From the NCBI GenBank assembly GCA_902761355.1, contig CACWJY010000005.1:1-64000 (forward strand): a stretch of DNA of 64,000 bases. Direction: 5' to 3'. A program made the position numbers and the translations under genes. A model generated the notes under the pieces. It did not search any database, was not told where the DNA came from, and was given only the letters and a program-made list of their open reading frames with translations. How positions within the stretch are numbered: the first letter of the stretch is position 1; each line of letters begins with the position of its first letter. This document shows, in pieces, positions 17,921 to 24,932 of this stretch. Source of the DNA: Fibrobacter succinogenes. GTDB taxonomy: Bacteria; Fibrobacterota; Fibrobacteria; Fibrobacterales; Fibrobacteraceae.

Positions 17921-19785
17921 ACTTTTTCCATGATTTGTTTGGCGACGGATTCCCCGTCAATTTTCAAAAGCTTGAACAAGGCGGAAATTTCTCCCTGTTC
18001 CACAAAATGATCCGGCAGGCCGAAGCGCAACAGACGCTTGTCGGTGTAGCCAAGATCCGCAATAAGTTCAGCCACGGCAGATCCGAAACCGCCCACCAGC
18101 GTGTTGTCTTCGAGAGTCACAATCGTCTTGTGCGCATCAAAGAGCTTGCGGTAAGCCTCGGTATCCAGCGGCTTGATAATACGTGCATCCACGACTGTTG
18201 CGCTCTTTCCGTTTTCACGGAGAACAGCAGCCGTCTTCTTGAGTTCGTTTGTCATGAACCCTGCACCCAAAAGCAAGATGTCCTTGCCTTCTTCCAAAAC
18301 CTTCGGGAGCTTCACGTCCACGGTCTCGGGAGCGGGCTTCAGGTGTTCTTCAAGGGCGGTGCCGCGCGGGTATCGGATCGCGACAGGGCCCTTCATGTCG
18401 ATAGCCGCGCGTACCATGTCGCGCAGTTCGTTTTCGTTGCTCGGCGCAAGAATGGTTATCCCCGGCACCGTGCGCAGGTAAGACAAGTCGAACGCGCCAT
18501 GGTGAGTCGGGCCGTCGGCTCCGACAAGCCCCGCCCGGTCAAGCACCATCACCACATGCAAGTTCTGCAAGGCGATGTCATGCATAATCTGGTCGTAAGC
18601 GCGCTGCATAAAGCTCGAGTAGATTGCGACCACCGGAACCACTCCGTCGCAGGCAAGGCCCGAGGCAAACGTAAGCGCATGCTCTTCGGCAATGCCCACG
18701 TCAATCACGCGATCCGGGAGTTCGCGAGCTACGATATCCATACCGCAACCGGTAGGCATAGCAGCCGTAATGCCGATAATGCGGTTGTCCTTCTTCGCGA
18801 GTTCCAGAAGAGTCTGTCCGAACACATGCGTAAGCGAGGGGTTCGGACTCCCCGGAGAAAGCGGCAATCCGCTTTCGGGGTCGAAAGGTCCAATGCCGTG
18901 CCACTTGGTCGGGTTCTTGACAGCCGCATCCAGGCCGCGTCCCTTTTCGGTCAAGATATGCACCAGGCACGGGCCCGGTTGTTCCTTGACGCGCTGCAAC
19001 AGCATAATGAGTTCGTTAATGTCGTGACCGTCAATCGGTCCAAAGTAACGGATACCAAGGTCTTCAAAGAAACGGCCCGGCTTTACGACCGTCTTCGCTG
19101 CATTTTCCGCCTGCAGGAACAAGTCGCGGAAACGAGACCCTAAAATACCCGGAAGACGCTTCATCAGGCGGTCGAGGTCCGAGCGCATCTTGTTGTAGAC
19201 CGGGTCCGAAATCACGCGGTTCAGGTACTTACTGAAATTACCCACGTTCGGGGCGATACTCATCTTGTTATCGTTCAAGATGATGGTCATATTCTGCTTC
19301 GAAAGCCCCGCATTGTTGATGGCTTCGTAGGCCATACCGCCCGTCATGGAACCGTCACCGATAACGGCCACCACGCTGTTCTTGCGTTTGAAGTGGTCAC
19401 GGGCCACCGCAAAGCCGAGGGCGGCGGAAATAGAGGTCGTCGCGTGTCCTGCACCGTAGCAGTCGTACTCGCTCTCGTTCCTCTTCAAGAATCCAGAAAT
19501 ACCGCCCTGCTGGCGAAGCGTTTCGAAACGGTCGAAACGACCCGTCAAAAGCTTGTGCACGTAAGCCTGGTGACCAACATCCCACACGATTTTATCGTCG
19601 GGGGCGTTGAACACGTAATGCAGAGCGAGCGTCAGTTCCACGACACCCAGGCTAGACGCCAGGTGACCGCCATGCTTAGCCACTTGACCGATGATAGTCT
19701 CGCGGATCTGCGACGCCAGGTTGTAAAGCTCCTCTACCGAGCAATGCTTTATGTCCTGGGGGGACTTGATATTCTTAAGGTCCAT
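17917..19785 (-). CDS. dxs: 1-deoxy-D-xylulose-5-phosphate synthase
   Basis: Dxs joins pyruvate and glyceraldehyde 3-phosphate using thiamine diphosphate, the first step of the MEP isoprenoid pathway. The 622-residue protein has the N-terminal HLASSLGVVELTLALHYVF, VWDVGHQAYVHKLLTGR, the thiamine-diphosphate motif from GDGSMTGGMAYEAINNAG to ILNDN (about 145-175), the transketolase-like central part with DRAGLVGADGPTHHGAFDLS, and RYPRGTA in the last third. Its ATG shares one base with the TAA of ispA (TAATG), and its stop overlaps the SpoU gene, so isoprenoid genes are coupled to an RNA methylase. Confidence 0.97.
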   Translation of the reverse strand: MDLKNIKSPQDIKHCSVEELYNLASQIRETIIGQVAKHGGHLASSLGVVELTLALHYVFNAPDDKIVWDVGHQAYVHKLLTGRFDRFETLRQQGGISGFLKRNESEYDCYGAGHATTSISAALGFAVARDHFKRKNSVVAVIGDGSMTGGMAYEAINNAGLSKQNMTIILNDNKMSIAPNVGNFSKYLNRVISDPVYNKMRSDLDRLMKRLPGILGSRFRDLFLQAENAAKTVVKPGRFFEDLGIRYFGPIDGHDINELIMLLQRVKEQPGPCLVHILTEKGRGLDAAVKNPTKWHGIGPFDPESGLPLSPGSPNPSLTHVFGQTLLELAKKDNRIIGITAAMPTGCGMDIVARELPDRVIDVGIAEEHALTFASGLACDGVVPVVAIYSSFMQRAYDQIMHDIALQNLHVVMVLDRAGLVGADGPTHHGAFDLSYLRTVPGITILAPSNENELRDMVRAAIDMKGPVAIRYPRGTALEEHLKPAPETVDVKLPKVLEEGKDILLLGAGFMTNELKKTAAVLRENGKSATVVDARIIKPLDTEAYRKLFDAHKTIVTLEDNTLVGGFGSAVAELIADLGYTDKRLLRFGLPDHFVEQGEISALFKLLKIDGESVAKQIMEKV

Positions 19786-20672
19786 TATTTAACCCTGGTA
19801 ATGATGAATGCGGCAATGGAGCGCAAGATCTTGGTATCGCACTTGAGGCCGTCCAAAGCCTTGAGCGATTCCTCGTACAATTCGTGCGCACGTTCGCGGG
19901 ACTTCTCGAGGCCCACCAGCGCCGGGTACGTCGCCTTACCCTTTTCGATGTCGGAACCGGCATCCTTGCCCAGTTCCTCGGTCGTAGAAACAATGTCCAG
20001 AATGTCGTCCACAATCTGGAACGCAAGGCCGATGGAGCGGCCGTAGTCGCGGATAGCCCCGATAGACTTGTCGTCGGCACCGGCAAGCATTGCACCCACC
20101 TGGAGAGCCGCCTCAATCAAAGCCGCCGTCTTGTGGTAATGGATATAGTCGACAATTTCCAGGTCCACCTTCTTGCCTTCGCATTCGATGTCGATCATTT
20201 CGCCGCCGATCATGCCATAGGTACCCAAGAGGTGTGCGAGGACTTCAATCGCCTTCGCGTTACCGGTCTTTCCCATCAGTTCGAAAGCGAGAATGCAAAG
20301 AGCATCGCCAGCCATCACGGCGGTCGCTTCGCCAAACTGCTTGTGAGAAGTCGGCTTTCCGCGCCTAAAGTCATCGTTGTCGATGCAAGGCAAGTCGTCG
20401 TGAATCAGCGAGAAGGTGTGGAGCATTTCGAGGGCGCTCATGGCGTAATCCACCGATTCGCCCTTTCCACCGAACATATCAAATGCAGCGCGAACAAGTG
20501 CCGGACGGAGTCTCTTTCCACCAGCGAACATCGAATAACGCATCGCCTCGTGGAGCCTTTCCGGACGGTCGGCTACGGGCGGCAAAAATTCTTCAAACTT
20601 CTTTTCCGCAACCTTAGAGATGCGGGACAGGTAATCGAGGGCAACAGCCGCTTCTTTTTCAAGGGTTTCCAT
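19785..20672 (-). CDS. ispA: Polyprenyl diphosphate synthase (geranyl/farnesyl type)
   Basis: Elongates allylic diphosphates with isopentenyl diphosphate. The first Asp-rich motif is LIHDDLPCIDNDD (DDxxxxD type) and the second is FQIVDDILD. GGKRLRPALV and RRGKPTSHKQFGEATAVMAGD are also family marks. The DDxxxxD form and 295-residue length fit short-chain (C15-type) synthases. I start at the ATG at 20672 (METLEKE), which has a G-rich stretch (TTTGGGG) upstream; the open frame extends 22 codons further without conserved sequence. It begins the chain ispA-dxs-SpoU-pyrF-unknown. Confidence 0.9.
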   Translation of the reverse strand: METLEKEAAVALDYLSRISKVAEKKFEEFLPPVADRPERLHEAMRYSMFAGGKRLRPALVRAAFDMFGGKGESVDYAMSALEMLHTFSLIHDDLPCIDNDDFRRGKPTSHKQFGEATAVMAGDALCILAFELMGKTGNAKAIEVLAHLLGTYGMIGGEMIDIECEGKKVDLEIVDYIHYHKTAALIEAALQVGAMLAGADDKSIGAIRDYGRSIGLAFQIVDDILDIVSTTEELGKDAGSDIEKGKATYPALVGLEKSRERAHELYEESLKALDGLKCDTKILRSIAAFIITRVK

Positions 20673-20745
20673 ATAACCCCAAAGATACTTAATTTCGCGA
20701 TTGTATACAAGTCTAAACAGAGCGAAACAAAGCCGCAAGACCTAG

Positions 20746-20772
20746 AAAAAGTCCCCATTAACAGGGACTTTT
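20746..20772 (-). terminator. Rho-independent terminator of the surface-protein operon
   Basis: A 9-bp stem (AAAAGTCCC with GGGACTTTT) around an 8-base loop. On the minus strand the stem is followed by T residues, so it ends the transcript of the large Ser-rich protein; the palindrome could also act on the plus strand. Confidence 0.75.
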
Positions 20773-20810
20773 CACTTTATTTCATTTCGACTTTCGAGAT
20801 TTACTTTCTT

Positions 20811-22862
20811 TTATCTTACAATCCGATTTTTACTGTAAACGGAATGATTTTCACCAAAAGCATTCCGACGATTCATCGCACGTCCAAGGGCATCGTAATT
20901 TAAATTCGATTTTACTCTCGTCTCCTGTAGTTCATCTTTACCGTCATCTACTATCACTTGATGAGCGGCCTTTTTATACAAGCCCCTGTTATTTTCTTTT
21001 TCGCAGGGAGTTTCTACCCACCACCAAGAATCTTGAGCATTATTATTAATCCATCCATACTGCGTTCCTCGTTCCGGATTTAAAGAATAGCACTTGCCAG
21101 GAGTCATATTATCCAAGCCACTAGAGAAACAGTCGCTCGGATGATAAACAGCATTTGACCCACGCTTATTACCTATACACCCAGCAGACGTTTTCTCTAC
21201 AACAGGCATACTTCCATCACATGGGACCTCTATCCACCACCAGGAATCTTGAGCATTGTTATTAATCCACCCATATTGCGAACCTCTCTCTGGATTTAAT
21301 GAGTAGCATTTTCCCTCTTCCATATTTTGAAGGCCACTATGGAATATCTGATCAGGAGAATACTTTTGGTCAGGCCCCGCAATAAAGGGTTCATCAAAAA
21401 TTTCGCTAGAACTGCTATAAACAGACACTTGTCCTGAAGATGACGACTCAACAAGTTCATCATTTGATGAATAATATTCATCAAATGAACTCGAAGATTC
21501 TAAAACTTCTGACGAAGAATATTCCTCCTCAGAGCTGGAGCTATACTGGCTGGATGACGATTGCAGTGAATTATAATATTTCAAAGTTCTTATGCATCTG
21601 TCAAAACTTTCCACAATCTTAGGTTCTTCTAGCAAACCATTAAAATCAAAATTTGCAGGAAGCTCATCAGTACGATCCAACCATCTTAAGCTTGTTAATG
21701 TAGATGTCTCTGTCACATCAAAGCCAATAAAAATCATTCCCCAATTATCATTATCCGTATTCTTCGTCACCGAGCAACCTTTTTCTATATCGACAGGAAC
21801 AGCATACGTTCTAGAATTGCCTCGGCATCCGTAAATAACTGGCACACGAGCAACATTATCTCCCCTCATTTTCAATCTTTGACAGGATTCAACATCATCA
21901 AAACAATAAGCCCTAGCATTTGTTTCCCTGATAATATAAGGTAAATTTGTCTGTATTGTTACAGTCGGATTACTTTGTCGAACATCGCATAATAACCAAA
22001 ATTCGAGTTCCCCATAATAATCTGGTCTTTTTGTAAAATACTTTATCGCATCCGTATTTGAATCATAGCATCGGTCACAATTCGAGTCTTTGCAAAATAC
22101 ATCATCTAGATTATAATAATAAGTTACATCGGTAGGGCACAATTCTAAGCCCTCTTTATACCCAAAGGGGTCCAAGTTGCAATGGTCACCCCCCTCGCCA
22201 CAGCCACCGTCACCCTCACTGCTAGAACTTTCATCTTTTTCATCATTACTAGAAGACGAATCTATATCTTCTTCTGAACTAGAAGATTCTTCACCCTCTT
22301 TAGACGAAGAACTTTCTTCCTCAGAACTAGACGACTCTTGAGATGAGCTACTCAAATCTTCCGAAGATGATGATTCTTCATTTTGAGAGGAACTAGATTC
22401 AGAACAGCCAGGGAGAGAAGGGTCTTTGTCACCACATATGTAATCGCCATAAACAGTTCCATTTTGTTTTAAATCACTACCCCATTTAAAGATATCATGA
22501 GAACACTTAACAGCATTTTCACGACACCGCGCATTACAAAGCACCCTATACATTTCAATTGTTTGTAGCATATCAGCCGCATTACATGTATTGCAATCAA
22601 ATTTCGCACCATAATAATTTTCATACACCCTCACTTCGCCAGAGTTCATTGTTATTTTACATGTTACTGGAGCAGATGGAGCTTCAACATTAAAAACCGA
22701 TCCGCCGCCGCCAAAAGTCAAACACGCCTCCCTCATAGTAGCAATAGCATCTTGCTGATCCTCTAATGTTAGATAACAGTTATCGTAAAAATCAGAAGCA
22801 AAAAGGTTCGAAATAAACAACAACAAAAGAACCAACAAACCATCATTTTTTACAAACATCAT
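20811..22862 (-). CDS. Large exported Cys-rich and Ser-rich surface protein with two Trp-triad repeats
   Basis: A 683-residue exported protein (signal peptide LLVLLLLFISNLFAS). Order of parts: a Cys-rich N-domain (about 25-150), a long Ser/Glu linker (about 155-215), a second Cys-rich domain with DVTYYYNLDDVFCKDSNCD and 'GMIFIGFDV' (about 225-420), a second Ser/Tyr/Glu linker (about 430-500), then two near-identical units of about 45 residues ending with NNNAQDSWWWxExPC, and a basic tail 'YDALGRAMNRR...KNRIVR'. The tail resembles short sorting tails of Fibrobacter secreted proteins; that is inference. The aromatic triads suggest sugar binding. It follows lipoprotein C by 4 bases and is the last gene of a four-gene operon. 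No enzyme motif is seen. Confidence 0.7.
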   Translation of the reverse strand: MMFVKNDGLLVLLLLFISNLFASDFYDNCYLTLEDQQDAIATMREACLTFGGGGSVFNVEAPSAPVTCKITMNSGEVRVYENYYGAKFDCNTCNAADMLQTIEMYRVLCNARCRENAVKCSHDIFKWGSDLKQNGTVYGDYICGDKDPSLPGCSESSSSQNEESSSSEDLSSSSQESSSSEEESSSSKEGEESSSSEEDIDSSSSNDEKDESSSSEGDGGCGEGGDHCNLDPFGYKEGLELCPTDVTYYYNLDDVFCKDSNCDRCYDSNTDAIKYFTKRPDYYGELEFWLLCDVRQSNPTVTIQTNLPYIIRETNARAYCFDDVESCQRLKMRGDNVARVPVIYGCRGNSRTYAVPVDIEKGCSVTKNTDNDNWGMIFIGFDVTETSTLTSLRWLDRTDELPANFDFNGLLEEPKIVESFDRCIRTLKYYNSLQSSSSQYSSSSEEEYSSSEVLESSSSFDEYYSSNDELVESSSSGQVSVYSSSSEIFDEPFIAGPDQKYSPDQIFHSGLQNMEEGKCYSLNPERGSQYGWINNNAQDSWWWIEVPCDGSMPVVEKTSAGCIGNKRGSNAVYHPSDCFSSGLDNMTPGKCYSLNPERGTQYGWINNNAQDSWWWVETPCEKENNRGLYKKAAHQVIVDDGKDELQETRVKSNLNYDALGRAMNRRNAFGENHSVYSKNRIVR
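21003..21352 (-). repeat. Tandem coding repeat (Trp-triad unit, two copies)
   Basis: Two copies (about 21219-21352 and 21003-21136) encode SGLxNMxxGKCYSLNPERG followed by QYGWINNNAQDSWWW and a final Cys. Copies differ at a few third positions and in the two residues after NM, so the duplication is recent or under selection. Each unit has two Cys that could pair. Confidence 0.75.
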
Positions 22863-22866
22863 CGCT

Positions 22867-23349
22867 TTACTCTAAAACGGAATCTTTCATAACTCCGTAT
22901 TTGTGCTTAACCAGCGGAACACCTTTTTTCAAAACTGCATATGCGTTTTCACATGAATCAAGAACCGCACGATAACGAACAGAATCTTTCAAGGCATCTA
23001 TGTTTTGCGACTGGATACATTTCATTAACAAATCTGCTTTTTCTTTAGCTTTAAAAAATTTATGCTCACTATCATTGCACTCAGCCTTGATGTTAGGACA
23101 ATTGTGCATAACACAACGAACTTTTTCATCACACGGCAAACCCCTACAACCTTCCAAACATAATTTACCATGTGTCGGTCTGCTCTTTGGTCCTTCCAAT
23201 CGAAGATCAATAACATTGCTACTGTCCTCCAAAACAGCTCTCTTTTTTTCACTTTGCTTATTCAAATCGCTTTGGGTATCTTTCTTCTCCGAACACCCCA
23301 CACTCAGCATTGCAAAAACTGTAGCAAATACTAAATATTTCATTTTCAT
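22867..23349 (-). CDS. Cys-rich lipoprotein, copy C of a tandem family
   Basis: 160 residues. Signal peptide with lipobox LSVGC (Cys at about residue 19). The mature part shares with copies A and B the segment VIDLRLEGPKSRPTHGKLCL then EGCRGLPCDEK, and has its own second half with CENAYAVLKKGVPL. The start ATG at 23349 is preceded by AAGGA 8 bases upstream. The frame stays open further upstream but that part is the duplicated 3' end of copy B read in another frame. It lies 4 bases before the large surface-protein gene. Function unknown; the conserved Cys pattern suggests disulfide-stabilised small domain on the cell surface or in the periplasm. Confidence 0.75.
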   Translation of the reverse strand: MKMKYLVFATVFAMLSVGCSEKKDTQSDLNKQSEKKRAVLEDSSNVIDLRLEGPKSRPTHGKLCLEGCRGLPCDEKVRCVMHNCPNIKAECNDSEHKFFKAKEKADLLMKCIQSQNIDALKDSVRYRAVLDSCENAYAVLKKGVPLVKHKYGVMKDSVLE

Positions 23350-23428
23350 ACAAATTCCTTTTTTATACAAAATATAATAAACCTTTTTCAAATCATCCAA
23401 AGACCACCTAATGGAACCGATGGAGTTT

Positions 23429-23977
23429 TCAGCGGCAATGATATTTGGTATTGCCAATAGTAACGGAACCTGAAAAGTTACTCTTTTTGCAGAAACATTC
23501 ATTATCACCTTTACAATGGTCATGACTTTTTTCCAAAACCGGAATAATCTTTTTTACACCCCTATCACTTGAAGATGAAGGAACAGCCATTTTGAGCACG
23601 AATTTGGCGTCAGGACAATTACGCAAAACGCAATCCTTATATTCAGCGGAATTTTCCGGCACATCATCACATCCCTTTTGGCATAAGATTTTTTTATGGG
23701 GTTTTACGGTAAGCACTTTTTCTTCATCTTTAAAAACTTCGTGTTCACCATCCTCATCACATGGCAAGCCCCTACAACCATCCAAACATAATTTGCCATG
23801 AGTCGGCTTACTCTTTGGTCCTTCCAGTCGAATATCAATAACATCGCTACTATTCTCCAAAATTTTTTCTTTCATTTCACTTTGTTTTTTTAACTCGTTT
23901 GGAACCTCTTTTTTATCCGAGCATCCCACACTCAACATTGCAAAAACTGTAGCAAATACTAAATATTTTAATTCCAT
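23429..23977 (-). CDS. Cys-rich lipoprotein, copy B of a tandem family
   Basis: 182 residues, lipobox LSVGC at about residue 19. It contains RLEGPKSKPTHGKLCLDG then CRGLPCDEDGEHEVF, a second Cys cluster KKILCQKGCDDVPENS, and a third (DHCKGDNECFCKKS) ending FSGSVTIGNTKYHCR. It is the most complete copy of the family. The start here is ATG with MELKYLVFATVFAML; copies A and C have MKxKYL at the same point. Spaced 79 bases from copy C and 205 from copy A on the same strand. Function unknown. Confidence 0.75.
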   Translation of the reverse strand: MELKYLVFATVFAMLSVGCSDKKEVPNELKKQSEMKEKILENSSDVIDIRLEGPKSKPTHGKLCLDGCRGLPCDEDGEHEVFKDEEKVLTVKPHKKILCQKGCDDVPENSAEYKDCVLRNCPDAKFVLKMAVPSSSSDRGVKKIIPVLEKSHDHCKGDNECFCKKSNFSGSVTIGNTKYHCR

Positions 23978-24113
23978 ATAAGTTCCTGTTTATACAAAAT
24001 ATAATAAACTTTATCCGAATCATCCGAAGACAGCCTCATCCGACCTATCCAAATTTTCATAACCATTCCAGCGAACCATCATCCCTCCCTAAATTCAGCG
24101 GCTTTTTTCATAT

Positions 24114-24190
24114 TAATGGAACCGATGGAGTTTTCAGCGGCAATGATATTTGGTGTTGACAATTGTAACGGAACCTGAAAAGTTACTCTT
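24114..24190 (-). repeat. Relic of the copy-B 3' end between copies A and B
   Basis: This stretch nearly matches 23410-23488, which encodes the end of copy B (FSGSVTIGNTKYHCR and stop) plus the bases after it. Here it lies after the stop of copy A and is out of frame with it. It shows that copy A once had the same C-terminal part and lost about 40 codons with a frame change. Confidence 0.7.
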
Positions 24191-24605
24191 GCATGAATTT
24201 AGCGCTAGGACAATTACGCTTAACGCAATTTTCATATTCAACGGAATTTTTCGGCACATCATCACATCCCTTTTGGCATAAGATTTTTTTATGGGGTTTT
24301 ACGGTAAGCACTTTTTCTTCATCTTTAAAAACTTCGTGTTCACCATCCTCAACGCTAGGACAATTACGCTTAACACAACGAACTTTTTCATCACACGGCA
24401 AACCCCTACAACCTTCCAAACATAATTTACCATGAGTCGGTCTGCTCTTTGGTCCTTCCAATCGAATATCAATAACATCGCTACTATTCTCCAAAATTTT
24501 TTCTTTCATTTCACTTTGTTTATTTAACTCATTTGGCACCTCTTTTTTATCCGAGCACCCCATATTCAGCATTGCAAAAAATGTAGCGATTATCAAATAT
24601 TTCAT
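24183..24605 (-). CDS. Cys-rich lipoprotein, copy A, C-terminally truncated
   Basis: 140 residues from the ATG at 24605; lipobox LNMGC. It shares VIDIRLEGPKSRPTHGKLCL and EGCRGLPCDEK with the other copies and has two more Cys clusters (RCVKRNCPSVEDG, and KKILCQKGCDDVPKN). It ends abruptly at KFMQE where copy B continues. The usual start codon of the family, MKMKYL, is ACG-AAA-ATG here, so I use the second Met; an ATG at 24632 is possible and would add nine residues. A TATAAT box lies upstream. First gene of the operon A-B-C-surface protein. Confidence 0.65.
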   Translation of the reverse strand: MKYLIIATFFAMLNMGCSDKKEVPNELNKQSEMKEKILENSSDVIDIRLEGPKSRPTHGKLCLEGCRGLPCDEKVRCVKRNCPSVEDGEHEVFKDEEKVLTVKPHKKILCQKGCDDVPKNSVEYENCVKRNCPSAKFMQE

Positions 24606-24663
24606 TTTCGTACAAAGTCCTTTTTCTATCAAGTTAGAAAAAAAAATGTCTTTTCTAAAATTT

Positions 24664-24669
24664 ATTATA
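24664..24669 (-). promoter_or_regulatory. Possible -10 box of the lipoprotein operon
   Basis: On the minus strand TATAAT lies about 60 bases before the ATG of copy A. No convincing -35 box is found at 16-18 bases. Only the -10 match supports it. Confidence 0.3.
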
Positions 24670-24674
24670 CTTTA

Positions 24675-24845
24675 ATGGATGAAATTCATACTCACACTCA
24701 TTATGATCCTGCTGCTAATCGGTTGCAGCAAAGAAGGAATGTGCTAATCAATTCCGAGCCTAACATTCCTCTAAAGGATATCGTTCCAATTCTACAGAAA
24801 CTAGAGGAACGCGGTTACAAATTTTCTTTTTTCAGCGGGACTTAA
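24675..24845 (+). pseudogene. Possible decayed small lipoprotein gene
   Basis: An ATG at 24679 opens a 22-residue frame (MKFILTLIMILLLIGCSKEG then MC and stop) that looks exactly like a lipoprotein signal with lipobox LIGC. The overlapping frame from 24675 stays open for 56 codons and continues past that stop with RNVLINSEPNIPLKDIVPI and LQKLEERGYKFSFFSG. A single frameshift near 24740 would join them into a short lipoprotein. Either it is a frameshifted relic or one of the two frames is chance. No ribosome site is visible. Confidence 0.3.
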
Positions 24846-24881
24846 CTAAACCTCAATACAATTCATTTTCCAAACAAAATA

Positions 24882-24901
24882 GGAATCACGTTAGTGATTC
24901 C
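24882..24901. terminator. Hairpin downstream of the CBM-like lipoprotein gene
   Basis: A perfect 8-bp stem (GGAATCAC with GTGATTCC) around GTTA, 31 bases after the stop of the minus-strand gene. On the minus strand it is followed by TATTTTGTTT, a moderately T-rich tail. Confidence 0.6.
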
Positions 24902-24932
24902 CAATCCGTGTGAAAATTTTTGTATTTGAATC

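Noticed and set aside
16685-18010. Long plus-strand open frame opposite the SpoU methylase gene
   Set aside because: Composition mirrors the biased Arg/Asp-rich gene; no domain, signal or ribosome site.
17935-19143. Plus-strand frame opposite dxs
   Set aside because: dxs on the other strand has complete thiamine-diphosphate motifs; the frame is a shadow.
20811-20900. Type IX secretion sorting domain at the end of the large surface protein
   Set aside because: The tail has a YDALGR-like start and basic end, but it is too short and degenerate to call.
22867-23523. Longer version of lipoprotein copy C starting at 23523
   Set aside because: The extra N-terminal part is the end of copy B in another frame; the lipoprotein signal and AAGGA site support 23349.
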